Part shown: positions 1-7,751 of the stretch, one piece after another
How positions within the stretch are numbered: the first letter of the stretch is position 1
Layout of the letters: each line of letters opens with the position of its first letter
NCBI GenBank assembly: GCA_964655195.1
Contig: CAZZLK010000054.1
Location: 1-14,520 of the forward strand
DNA from: DUMJ01 sp964655195
Lineage (GTDB): Bacteria > DUMJ01
DNA length: 14,520 nt
Direction of reading: 5' to 3'
Position numbers and translations under genes: made by a program
Notes under the pieces: generated by a model
What the model was told of the DNA's origin: nothing
Database searches by the model: none
Seen by the model: the letters and a program-made list of their open reading frames with translations, nothing else

Positions 1-28
1 AGAAAATATAAGAAGAGGTGATTGGGAT

Positions 29-1063
29 TTGAGTTATGTTACAATTATGGAAAAAGAGATAAGAGAGGAACCCAGTGTCCTGACTAGGATTTTAGAGAGT
101 AATATACCAATATTGGAAAGGATTAAAAGGTATTTGGATAAAAAGAAGATAGAAGGTATCTATATATCTGCTAGAGGTACTTCTGATAATGCAGGAATAC
201 TGGGGAAATATCTTCTGGAGTCTATCTCTGGATATATCACTGCACCTTCTGCCCCTTCACTTTTTACGATATATAAGAGGCCACCATCTTTGAAGGATAA
301 ACTTGTAATAGGTATCTCACAATCCGGAAGAGGTGAGGATGTATGCGAGGTTGTTGAGTGGGGTAAAAAGGAAGGAGCTCTGTGTATAGCCATAACAAAT
401 AATCCGGATAGCCCTCTGGCAAGTCTTGCTGATGAGGTTATCCTGTGCTTGGCTGGTGAGGAAAAGAGTGTTCCTGCCACCAAGACCTATTTAGCTGAAA
501 TCTTCAATCTATATCTTTTCTCTTCGATTATAGCTGAAAGAGAGGATATACTAGGGTCATTGAAGGATATGCCTATATATGTAGAGAGGATTATAGAAGA
601 AGCTTTTAAGATAGATGTAACAAGGTTCCACTTTATGGACAGATGCATCTCTATTGGAAGAGGATTTAACTATCCAACAGCAATAGAGTTTTCTTTAAAA
701 CTCAAAGAGACATCATACATCTTTGCTGAGGCGTTCAGTTCTGCAGACTTTTTGCATGGTCCCCTAGCTTTGATCTCGAATCAATTACCTGTATTTGTCT
801 TTCTCCCTGCAGGGCCTAGTTATACACATCTTGCAGAAGTAATAGAAACCATTAAAGAGAAGACTAAGGATATATTTATATTTGGTTTTGAAGCTTTAGA
901 TGGCAAAGAGAATATCTTTAAAATACCCTATAATATAGATGAGGTATTAAGCCCTTTACTCTTTACACCTGTATTTCAGGTATTTGCCAATAAACTGGCT
1001 TTAGAGAAAGGGCTAGATCCAGATCATCCGAGATTCTTAAAGAAGGTGACTATAACCAGATGA
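29..1063 (+). CDS. SIS-domain sugar-phosphate isomerase/deaminase (GlmS isomerase-like)
   Basis: A 344-residue cytoplasmic protein made of two SIS domains, equivalent to the isomerase half of glucosamine-6-phosphate synthase without the glutamine amidotransferase domain. Visible motifs are ARGTSDNA (residues 48-55), the phosphate-binding SQSGR (97-101), SVPATKTY (about 147-154), and the second-domain run RGFNYPTAIE through HGPLAL (211-248). Residues matching E. coli GlmS isomerase Glu488, His504 and Lys603 are present as Glu227, His243 and Lys339, and the Glu-His spacing is the same (16). Known stand-alone relatives include SIS-type glucosamine-6-phosphate deaminases (NagB-II) and AgaS/FrlB-type enzymes. 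I infer activity on an amino-sugar phosphate or related substrate; which one is open. Start is TTG at 29, six bases after AGAGGTGAT (14-22); an in-frame ATG at 47 is the alternative. The stop overlaps the next ORF's ATG (ATGA), so translation may be coupled. Confidence 0.88.
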   Translation: MSYVTIMEKEIREEPSVLTRILESNIPILERIKRYLDKKKIEGIYISARGTSDNAGILGKYLLESISGYITAPSAPSLFTIYKRPPSLKDKLVIGISQSGRGEDVCEVVEWGKKEGALCIAITNNPDSPLASLADEVILCLAGEEKSVPATKTYLAEIFNLYLFSSIIAEREDILGSLKDMPIYVERIIEEAFKIDVTRFHFMDRCISIGRGFNYPTAIEFSLKLKETSYIFAEAFSSADFLHGPLALISNQLPVFVFLPAGPSYTHLAEVIETIKEKTKDIFIFGFEALDGKENIFKIPYNIDEVLSPLLFTPVFQVFANKLALEKGLDPDHPRFLKKVTITR

Positions 1064-1245
1064 GGATAGTTGGTTTTAGAGTAAAATGTGACAGGTTTAT
1101 AATGGTCTTAGGTGATAGGATAACTGGCGATTGTCTTTTAAAGGAAGTATTAGAGCAAGAAGAATTAAAATCGTGTAAAATAGATGAGAACTGTAAGCTA
1201 CCGGAAAGGATCAGAAGGTTTATCTCTACGTACGTTTCTTCTTGA
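1060..1245 (+). CDS. Small hypothetical protein, 61 aa, overlapping both neighbours
   Basis: I do not recognise this protein. Its ATG overlaps the stop of the sugar isomerase gene (ATGA at 1060-1063), and AGGTGA at 1044-1049 lies ten bases upstream, so it looks like the next translated gene in the operon. The product starts with a strand-like segment (MRIVGFRVKCDRFIMVLG) and ends in a basic helix-like stretch (KLPERIRRFIS); it has three Cys (residues 10, 25 and 39) and a fourth at 45, with no known metal motif. Its last 62 bases overlap the start of the glycosylase gene in another frame. It could be a true small protein, the remnant of a longer gene, or a leader ORF coupling translation. The start and context are good, but with no recognised homology the call is moderate. 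Confidence 0.45.
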   Translation: MRIVGFRVKCDRFIMVLGDRITGDCLLKEVLEQEELKSCKIDENCKLPERIRRFISTYVSS

Positions 1246-1873
1246 TATATATTCGACACTTTATAATACTTTTGGTCCGCAGGACTGGTGGCCAGCAGAG
1301 AGCAAGTTCGAAATAGTAGTTGGAGCTGTTCTTACTCAGAATACCAACTGGAAGAATGTGGAAAGGGCTATAGCTAATCTCAAAAGGGAAGGGGTTCTCT
1401 CTGTCGAGGGTATACTGGAGAATAAATCCAGGTTACCAGAACTTATAAGGAGTGTTGGATACTATAGAGTGAAGACTGAAAGGCTTGTAAATCTTATGAA
1501 TAAGATCAGAGATTATAATTCTTTAGAAGAATTTTTAAATCTGCCTATGAGAAAACTCAGGGAAGAGTTACTCGGCATAAAGGGTATAGGTAAAGAGACT
1601 GCGGATTCAATAATATTATATGCCGGTAACTATCCTATCTTTGTTGTGGATGCCTATACAAGACGATTATTTTCCAGATTGGGGATAATAAGGGGGAATG
1701 AAACATATGATGAGATCCAGAAAATTGTTATGGATAATACACCTAATGATGAATATCTGTACAACGAATTTCATGCACTTATAGTAGAATTGGGTAAAAG
1801 ATACTGCAGAAAGAGACCTTTACATACAGGTTGTCCATTAAATAAATTTTGTGAGGGGGTTGATAATGAGTAG
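1184..1873 (+). CDS. Endonuclease III-family DNA glycosylase, 3-methyladenine (MpgII/MagIII)-like
   Basis: Base-excision repair enzyme of the HhH-GPD superfamily, 229 residues. The GPQDWWPAES segment (31-40) and LTQNTNWKNVE (50-60) are typical of the endonuclease III-like subgroup. The helix-hairpin-helix is GIKGIGKETA (131-140) and the catalytic Asp is Asp156 in VVDAY. E. coli Nth has Lys120 and Asp138; here the Lys position is Glu138, with the same spacing of 18 to Asp156. That predicts a monofunctional glycosylase without AP-lyase activity, as in the Thermotoga MpgII and Helicobacter MagIII alkyl-base glycosylases. The C-terminal iron-sulphur motif is altered: Cys208-X5-His214-X2-Cys217-X5-Cys223, so one expected Cys is His. 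ATG 1184 directly follows an in-frame stop (TAG 1181) and no later ATG, GTG or TTG fits before the conserved domain, so this start is forced. It has no clear ribosome binding site and lies inside the 61-aa ORF, suggesting coupling. Substrate assignment is inference. Confidence 0.85.
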   Translation: MRTVSYRKGSEGLSLRTFLLDIYSTLYNTFGPQDWWPAESKFEIVVGAVLTQNTNWKNVERAIANLKREGVLSVEGILENKSRLPELIRSVGYYRVKTERLVNLMNKIRDYNSLEEFLNLPMRKLREELLGIKGIGKETADSIILYAGNYPIFVVDAYTRRLFSRLGIIRGNETYDEIQKIVMDNTPNDEYLYNEFHALIVELGKRYCRKRPLHTGCPLNKFCEGVDNE

Positions 1874-3629
1874 TCCTGTGATAAAGGCTTACAAGGAGTT
1901 ATACATATATGTAAAGCCTTATAAGCTTCTTGTCTTTGCCCTCTTCCTACTTACAATCTTAGTGGCTCCAGCCAGACTGATGTTTTCTCCTATATTAAAG
2001 TTTATATTTGATGAAGTCTTCAGTACAGAGAAGCCTTACAATGTAGCTCTAAGAAATCTGCATACAGTTATTCTCGTTATAATAGGGATTACTATCATTC
2101 AAAGTATAATTCAATACTGGCAGATATATATTCAGTCGGTTATAACTCAGAGGGTTATGAATGACCTCAGGGTAAGGGTCTATGCTCATCTGCAAAAGCT
2201 ATCTATGGAGTTCTATCAGAGATGGCACACCGGTGAGATAATATCACGCTTATCTAATGATATAACGCTAATACCTCAGGCGCTCAATTCGATACTCATA
2301 GACATACCTCTGAGTAGTCTTATGCTTCTTGGTGCTCTGGGTTATATGGTATATCTCAACTGGAAGCTCACCATCTTTACTCTGGCTATACTTCCATTTA
2401 TAGCTTCTGTAGTATCGTATCTGGGGAATCAGATGGTAAGAGTTACCCGTCAGGTTCAGCAGAGATTTGCTGAACTGATAAAACTTCTAGAAGAGAGGAT
2501 AAGTGGGGTCCATTTGATAAAATCATTTGGTATGGAAGAATCGGAAATATTCAAATTCCAGAAAGTAAGTAGAGAGAGTTTAGAAGCCTCTCTGAAAAGT
2601 GCCAAGATTATAGCGACTCAAACGCCAATTATCACTTTACTTCAAACTATAGGTCTCTTGGGGATCCTCTGGTTTGGTGGTCTTCAGGTGCTGAATAAGA
2701 GTATGACTCCAGGTAGCCTTATGGCGTTCTTTACTGCCCTTCTTATGATGGTAGACCCTATTTATTCTATATCTCGTAGCTTTAATACGATAAGTCAAAG
2801 TGCAGGAGCTATAGGAAGGATATTTGAACTCTTTAAGGTAGAACCTTTGATTAAAGAAAAACCAAATGCTATTGCTGTAAATTCTATAAAAGGTGAGATA
2901 GAATTTAGGAATGTAACATTTGGGTACAGTAATGATGCCCCTGTAATAAAAAATGTTTCATTTCATGTAAATCCGGGGGAGATAGTGGCTTTAGTGGGTA
3001 GAAGTGGTGCTGGTAAGACGACGATAGTGAATCTACTTATGAGATTCTACGACCCGCAGGAAGGTTCTATCCTGATAGATAAGATTGATATAAGGGAGTT
3101 TAAGCTCCAGTCTCTCAGACAACAGATGAGTATAGTTCCTCAAGATATCATACTATTTTCTGATACTGTCCTGGAGAATATAAGATACGGTACACCATAT
3201 GCTACCAGACAGGAGGTAATAGAGGCTGCCAAGTCTGCCAATGCCCATGAGTTTATAATGCAGTTACCCAAAGGTTATGATACGGTTATAGGAGATGAAT
3301 CTGGAATAAGACTTTCAGGTGGACAGAGACAGCGTATAGCTATTGCAAGGGCATTCTTACATAATCCCAAGATACTCATATTAGATGAGGCAACATCTGC
3401 TCTGGATTCTGAATCGGAATTGCTGGTAAAAGATGCAATTATTAGATTGATGCAGGGAAGAACTACATTCATCATCTCTCATCGATTGGCTTTTGTTAAA
3501 GAGGCTAACCACATATTGGTAATTGAGAACGGGGAGATAGTAGAGAGAGGGACACACTCTGAGCTTCTCGCCAAAGATGGCATATATAGAAAGTTATATG
3601 AGGCTAGCTCAGAATTAAATTCGACTTGA
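1866..3629 (+). CDS. MsbA-like ABC exporter, fused transmembrane and ATPase domains
   Basis: Inner-membrane half-transporter of 587 residues, expected to work as a homodimer that exports lipids, drugs or other hydrophobic compounds using ATP. The N-terminal half holds the six-helix type I exporter domain (first helix about 23-45, last pair about 250-310). The ATPase domain has Walker A GRSGAGKTT (378-386), a Q-loop in IVPQD, signature LSGGQRQR (483-490), Walker B with Asp507-Glu508, and the switch His539. All catalytic residues are present and the length is normal for MsbA/LmrA-type proteins. I chose ATG 1866 because GAGGGGGT (1853-1860) sits five bases ahead; a GTG at 1851 in the same frame would add five residues but leave it without a ribosome binding site. 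The gene overlaps the glycosylase stop by eight bases. The substrate cannot be read from the sequence, and no partner half-transporter is nearby, which supports a homodimer. Confidence 0.93.
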   Translation: MSSPVIKAYKELYIYVKPYKLLVFALFLLTILVAPARLMFSPILKFIFDEVFSTEKPYNVALRNLHTVILVIIGITIIQSIIQYWQIYIQSVITQRVMNDLRVRVYAHLQKLSMEFYQRWHTGEIISRLSNDITLIPQALNSILIDIPLSSLMLLGALGYMVYLNWKLTIFTLAILPFIASVVSYLGNQMVRVTRQVQQRFAELIKLLEERISGVHLIKSFGMEESEIFKFQKVSRESLEASLKSAKIIATQTPIITLLQTIGLLGILWFGGLQVLNKSMTPGSLMAFFTALLMMVDPIYSISRSFNTISQSAGAIGRIFELFKVEPLIKEKPNAIAVNSIKGEIEFRNVTFGYSNDAPVIKNVSFHVNPGEIVALVGRSGAGKTTIVNLLMRFYDPQEGSILIDKIDIREFKLQSLRQQMSIVPQDIILFSDTVLENIRYGTPYATRQEVIEAAKSANAHEFIMQLPKGYDTVIGDESGIRLSGGQRQRIAIARAFLHNPKILILDEATSALDSESELLVKDAIIRLMQGRTTFIISHRLAFVKEANHILVIENGEIVERGTHSELLAKDGIYRKLYEASSELNST

Positions 3630-3654
3630 TTTATTGGATTCTGACTGGTATAAT
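3626..3654 (+). promoter_or_regulatory. Promoter for the IclR regulator and PreA-like operon
   Basis: TTGATT (3626-3631) and TATAAT (3649-3654) are separated by exactly 17 bases, and the -10 carries the extended TGG prefix (3646-3648). The -35 box overlaps the TGA stop of the exporter gene. The predicted start near 3661 gives a leader of about 29 bases before ATG 3690. This is a good sigma-70-type match, read directly from the sequence but not tested. Confidence 0.7.
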
Positions 3655-3689
3655 CTTATAGACTTATATTACAGAACTGGGTTGTCTTT

Positions 3690-4475
3690 ATGAGACCAAG
3701 AAGGAATAGTGATAAAGGTTTAGATAATGTACAGAGTCTTGAGAGGGCGCTCAAGATTATAGATATCTTAGCCCATTCAGGGAAGCCTATGGGCGTTACA
3801 GAGATCGGTAGACTTATAGGCGTACATAAGAGTACTGCTTATAGGCTGGTAAGTACATTGAGGCAGTTTGGTTATGTGGATCAGGATGAGGAGACAGAAA
3901 AGTATTTCCTTGGTCTAAAACCGCTGGAACTTTCCAGTATTATAAAAGAGCGACTCGATATAAAAGATATAATTCACCCTTACCTGGAAGAGTTAGCAGA
4001 TAAGACGAACGAGACGGTACACCTAGCTGTTAGAGAGGGTGACGAGATAGTATACATAGATAAAGTTGAGAGTAAACATACTATCAGGATGTATTCAAGA
4101 ATCGGTGCTAGGGCTCCTCTCTATTGTACTGCACTTGGTAAGTGTCTGCTTGCATTTGGGCCTGAAGAATTGATAAGGAACTGGACATCTAAGGATACAC
4201 TTCCCCAGAGAACTCCAAATACCATAAAGACAGGGAAAGAGCTGGCTGAAGAATTGAAAAGAGTCAGAGAACAGGGGTATGCCCTGGACAGAGAAGAATT
4301 TGAACCAGGTATAAGGTGTATAGGGGTTCCTGTACTTAATAAAAAGGGTAGAGCTATATCGGCAATAAGTATCTCTATCCCATCATTTAGGTTGACAGAA
4401 GAGAGAGTTCAAGAATTAATTCCGGTTGTTATTGAGACAAGAGATATCGTCTCTGAAAAAGTAAAGTATCTATAA
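3690..4475 (+). CDS. IclR-family transcriptional regulator
   Basis: DNA-binding regulator of 261 residues with standard IclR architecture. The N-terminal winged helix-turn-helix (about 13-75) includes QSLERALKIIDIL, then VTEIGRLIGVHKSTAYRLVSTL as the recognition region, then GYV. The C-terminal effector-binding domain (about 90-255) has the family marks IGARAPLYCTALGKCLLAF and REEFEPGIRCIGVPV, followed by SAISISIP. Such proteins usually bind a small carbon metabolite and control the adjacent catabolic genes, often including their own. The gene has its own promoter and is followed after 17 bases by the PreA-like gene, so that enzyme and the regulator itself are the most likely targets; this is inference. 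The ATG start has only a poor ribosome binding site, but no better start exists upstream of the conserved domain. Effector unknown. Confidence 0.93.
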   Translation: MRPRRNSDKGLDNVQSLERALKIIDILAHSGKPMGVTEIGRLIGVHKSTAYRLVSTLRQFGYVDQDEETEKYFLGLKPLELSSIIKERLDIKDIIHPYLEELADKTNETVHLAVREGDEIVYIDKVESKHTIRMYSRIGARAPLYCTALGKCLLAFGPEELIRNWTSKDTLPQRTPNTIKTGKELAEELKRVREQGYALDREEFEPGIRCIGVPVLNKKGRAISAISISIPSFRLTEERVQELIPVVIETRDIVSEKVKYL

Positions 4476-4476
4476 A

Positions 4477-4483
4477 AGGAGGT
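4477..4483 (+). promoter_or_regulatory. Strong ribosome binding site deciding a TTG start
   Basis: AGGAGGT lies nine bases before TTG 4493. It fixes the PreA-like start at this TTG, since there is no in-frame ATG before the conserved N-terminus. Another TTG at 4488 is in a different frame. Confidence 0.75.
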
Positions 4484-4492
4484 AAAATTGAA

Positions 4493-5641
4493 TTGCCAGA
4501 TATCGAGGTAAACTATGCCGGTCTAAAACTTAAAACGCCTATTATAGTCTCTTCTGCTGGTATAGTAGGATATGCACATCAGATCAAAAGGGCAGAGGAC
4601 TATGGGGCAGGGGCAGTAGTAATGAAGTCCTTTTTTGAGGAAGAAGTGTGCAGAAAGGCTCCGACGCCAAGATTCAAGCTGATAAGAAGAGGTTATAATG
4701 GTAATTCTTCTGTTACTCTGTATTCCTATGAACAAGCCAGTGAACTCGGTCCGGAAGAATACGCAGAAGAGATATCTAAGGCTAAGGGTCTGGTAAAAAT
4801 TCCTATCTTTGCCAGTTTAAACTGTATAACTTCTGAGATGTGGAATAGAATGGCTCATCTGGTTGAATCTGCCGGTGCTGATGGGATAGAGTTAAATGTA
4901 AGCTGTCCTCATGGTATCCATATAATGGAGGGTAGAACACTAAAGGATGAGATAAGAAAGGCTCTGGATGCAACCAGAGATGTAAAGATCCCCAGAATCG
5001 TGAAACTGAGCCCTCAGACAAGCAATCCGATGATAGAAGCAGACGAGGTAGAGAAGAGCGGTGGTAATGGCGTGGTAGTTTTTAATAGATTCACCGGCTT
5101 GGATATAGATCTAGATACAGAAAGACCTATACTTCACGGAGGATATGCAGGGCATGGGGGAGCCTGGGCTATTCACTATGTCCTCAGATGGATATCTGCT
5201 ATGTATCCCTATTTGCATATTCCAATCTCTGCTAGCGGTGGGGTTACTGATGGAAAAGATGCTATTAAATGCATATTTGCTGGGGCAACATCTGTTCAGA
5301 TATGTACAGTGGTCATTCTTAAGGGTTATGAGGTGATAGAAAAGATTAACAGGGAGATAGTTGAATTCCTCCAAGAGAAGGGATATACATCTCTGGATGA
5401 TATAAGGGGTAAGATCGTAGGAAAAATTCTATCCTATAGGGAAGTCGATAGAAGAAAACTCTATGTAGCCTATATAAATCAAGAAAAATGCAATCAGTGT
5501 GAGACCTGTTATAAGGTCTGTTATTCTTCAGCTGTTGAAAGACATAATGATCGAAAGTTTTATATAAACGAAAACTGTATAGGTTGTGGACTTTGTGTGG
5601 AGGTCTGTCCAAGAAAGGCGATAGAACTAGTAAGAGTATAG
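4493..5641 (+). CDS. Dihydropyrimidine/dihydroorotate dehydrogenase-like flavoprotein with two 4Fe-4S clusters (PreA-like)
   Basis: A cytoplasmic oxidoreductase of 382 residues. Residues 1-310 form an FMN-binding TIM barrel of the class 1 dihydroorotate dehydrogenase/dihydropyrimidine dehydrogenase family. Lys45 (VVMKS) matches the FMN lysine. The active-site segment NVSCPHG (135-141) has the substrate Asn and the catalytic acid/base Cys138. SGGVTDG (248-254) binds the FMN phosphate. The C-terminus carries two ferredoxin motifs: Cys333, 336, 339, 343 and Cys362, 365, 368, 372. The layout matches PreA, the catalytic subunit of NAD-dependent dihydropyrimidine dehydrogenase. Asn198 matches a pyrimidine-binding Asn of mammalian DPD, but the next residue is Arg where DPD has Thr, so the substrate may differ. 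The usual flavoprotein partner (PreT) is not adjacent and no pyrimidine catabolism genes are in the window. Probably cotranscribed with the IclR gene. Family assignment is firm; substrate and electron partner are unknown. Confidence 0.88.
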   Translation: MPDIEVNYAGLKLKTPIIVSSAGIVGYAHQIKRAEDYGAGAVVMKSFFEEEVCRKAPTPRFKLIRRGYNGNSSVTLYSYEQASELGPEEYAEEISKAKGLVKIPIFASLNCITSEMWNRMAHLVESAGADGIELNVSCPHGIHIMEGRTLKDEIRKALDATRDVKIPRIVKLSPQTSNPMIEADEVEKSGGNGVVVFNRFTGLDIDLDTERPILHGGYAGHGGAWAIHYVLRWISAMYPYLHIPISASGGVTDGKDAIKCIFAGATSVQICTVVILKGYEVIEKINREIVEFLQEKGYTSLDDIRGKIVGKILSYREVDRRKLYVAYINQEKCNQCETCYKVCYSSAVERHNDRKFYINENCIGCGLCVEVCPRKAIELVRV

Positions 5642-5643
5642 AT

Positions 5644-7740
5644 TTAAAGCTTTTCTAATCCTGCATATTTTGCCAGGAGGTGTTTTTTACCGATCTCGTT
5701 AAATACAACTACTAATTCTGTCTCCCCGTCTTCTAATGGGCGAACTTCTTGAACAATACCTTCACCCCATCTGGAATGCCAGACCCTTTCTCCCCTTTCA
5801 AATGTAACTTCTACCTTTGTAACTGGTTCTATATACTCTTCAGGGATCTCCTTTACAAATCTAGAGAGTTCGTTACTATTAGTATGACCATAGAGTGTCC
5901 TTATCTCTGCAGAGGTAAGATATAGATATTTCTTTGCCCTGGTCATTCCAACATAACAGAGCCTTCTCTCTTCTTCGAGCTCTTCTCTCTCCCCCATAGA
6001 GAGACTATGAGGGAATACCCCTTCCTCCATCCCGGTCATAAATACAACTGGAAATTCCAAACCCTTAGCGCTGTGGAGTGTCATAAGCACTACAGAGGAG
6101 TTCTCTTCTTCTAGGGTGTCTATATCTGACATTAGAGATATATAGTTTAAGAAACTTTCCAGATTTGCATCCTCTGATTGTTTTGAGAACTCCTTTGCCA
6201 CCGAGATCAATTCCTCTACGTTTTCTATTCTCATCTGGGCTGTAGCGGTCTGTAGTTCTGCCAATTCTTTTATATATCCTGTTCTATCTAGCACCTCTAT
6301 GATAAGGTCTTCTATAGAGTGTAATTTAGAGAAAGCTATCAGGTCTTCTATCAGGTTTACAAATCTCTCGACCTCTTTATTTACCTTCTTCCCTAATTCC
6401 CCTCTCTCAATCAGATGTTTCATTGAATCCAGATAACTTATGCCATTTATATTTGCATATTCTATAATCTTAGAAAGAGTAGCGTCTCCTATCCCTCTTC
6501 TTGGTGTATTTATTATCCTTTTTAGACTTATCCCATCATACTGATTCAAGAGAAATCTTAGATATGCAAGGGTGTCTTTTATTTCCTTTCTCTGATAGAA
6601 TTTTATCCCACCGATAATCCTGTATGGTATTCCATTCTTTATCATAGCCTCTTCTAAGGCTCTGGATTGGGCATGGGTCCTGTAGAATACAGCGAAATCT
6701 CCAAAGTTTAATCCCTCCCTTTTTTGTAGAAGGATGATCTCTCTTGCCACAAAGTTTGCCTCTGCTATCTCGTCCTTTGCTATGTAGAGTTTTATCTTAT
6801 TTCCAGTCTCATTGTTCGTCCAGAGATTTTTACCCTTTCTGAATTTGTTGTGAGCTATTACTCTGTTTGCTGCATCCAGTATATTTTTGGTTGACCTGTA
6901 GTTCTGCTCCAGACGGATAACCTTTGCCCCCGGAAAATCCTTTTCAAATTCTAGGATATTTCTTATATCGGCTCCTCGCCAGCTATATATAGCCTGATCA
7001 TCGTCTCCTACAACCGTAATCCTTCGATGTGCCTGGGCTAGTAGAAACACTATCACATACTGTGCATAGTTAGTGTCCTGATACTCATCAACAAGTATAT
7101 ATCTGAATTTATTCTGATAGTAAGATAGGATCTTCTCATTTTCTCTGAAAAGTTTCACCAGATACATAAGAAGGTCATCAAAGTCCAATGCCTGATTCTG
7201 CATCAATTTTTCCTGGTATTTCTGATAAACCTTAGCCACAATACTCTCATAGTAGCTTTCTACAAACTCACCATAGGTCACTGGATCTATAAGACTCTCT
7301 TTTGCCCTGCTTATCCTTTCTATAAAAGCTCCGGGAGGGTACCTTTTTATGTCCAGGTCCAGCTCTGTAATTACTTCCTTCATAAGTGAAGTCTGATCAT
7401 CCTCATCAAGTATGGAGAAGTTGTTGTTTATTCCTATATACGGACCATACCTTCTTAGTATCTTTACCGCAGTAGAGTGAAATGTCCCCAGCCAGACATC
7501 GCTTGCCTCTTTATTCAATAGTTTTGCCACTCTGGCTTTCATCTCTCCTGCTGCTTTGTTGGTAAAGGTTACTCCCAGTATGTTATCCTCTGGTATATCC
7601 AGTTCTTTAATCAGATAGGCAATCTTGTAAGTTATAACTCTGGTCTTTCCACTCCCAGCCCCAGCAAGGACCAGAAGTGGAGCTTCGGTATATAAGACTG
7701 CTTCTCTCTGTTGTGGATTTAACTCATCTATAAAGTTCAT
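5644..7740 (-). CDS. pcrA: ATP-dependent DNA helicase PcrA/UvrD
   Basis: Superfamily 1A 3'-5' DNA helicase of 698 residues, a normal length for PcrA, acting in nucleotide excision repair and removal of proteins from DNA. The N-terminal Q-motif (LNPQQREAV) and Walker A AGAGSGKT (26-33) are followed by DEYQDTN (218-224), GDDDQAIYSWRGAD (245-258) and LEQNYRST (277-284). Further on are LMTLHSAKGLEFPVVF (motif V) and EERRLCYVGMTRAKKYLYL (motif VI). The last 50 residues (GERVWHSRWGEGIVQEV onward) are the Tudor-like tail that in PcrA contacts RNA polymerase. ATG 7740 gives the canonical N-terminus, but I see no Shine-Dalgarno in front of it. The upstream ABC ATPase stop is only 11 bases away, so translation is probably coupled. 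All motifs are intact. Its place behind a transporter operon looks like positional cotranscription, not a functional link. Confidence 0.96.
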   Translation of the reverse strand: MNFIDELNPQQREAVLYTEAPLLVLAGAGSGKTRVITYKIAYLIKELDIPEDNILGVTFTNKAAGEMKARVAKLLNKEASDVWLGTFHSTAVKILRRYGPYIGINNNFSILDEDDQTSLMKEVITELDLDIKRYPPGAFIERISRAKESLIDPVTYGEFVESYYESIVAKVYQKYQEKLMQNQALDFDDLLMYLVKLFRENEKILSYYQNKFRYILVDEYQDTNYAQYVIVFLLAQAHRRITVVGDDDQAIYSWRGADIRNILEFEKDFPGAKVIRLEQNYRSTKNILDAANRVIAHNKFRKGKNLWTNNETGNKIKLYIAKDEIAEANFVAREIILLQKREGLNFGDFAVFYRTHAQSRALEEAMIKNGIPYRIIGGIKFYQRKEIKDTLAYLRFLLNQYDGISLKRIINTPRRGIGDATLSKIIEYANINGISYLDSMKHLIERGELGKKVNKEVERFVNLIEDLIAFSKLHSIEDLIIEVLDRTGYIKELAELQTATAQMRIENVEELISVAKEFSKQSEDANLESFLNYISLMSDIDTLEEENSSVVLMTLHSAKGLEFPVVFMTGMEEGVFPHSLSMGEREELEEERRLCYVGMTRAKKYLYLTSAEIRTLYGHTNSNELSRFVKEIPEEYIEPVTKVEVTFERGERVWHSRWGEGIVQEVRPLEDGETELVVVFNEIGKKHLLAKYAGLEKL

Positions 7741-7751
7741 AGTACTGGCGT

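Noticed and set aside
1851..1865. GTG at 1851 as the start of the ABC exporter.
   Set aside because: It lies in the ribosome binding site of ATG 1866 and has none of its own.
5346..5612. Antisense 88-residue frame opposite the PreA-like gene.
   Set aside because: Composition is unnatural (rich in Tyr, His and Arg from reversed codons) and it covers the conserved ferredoxin motif on the other strand.
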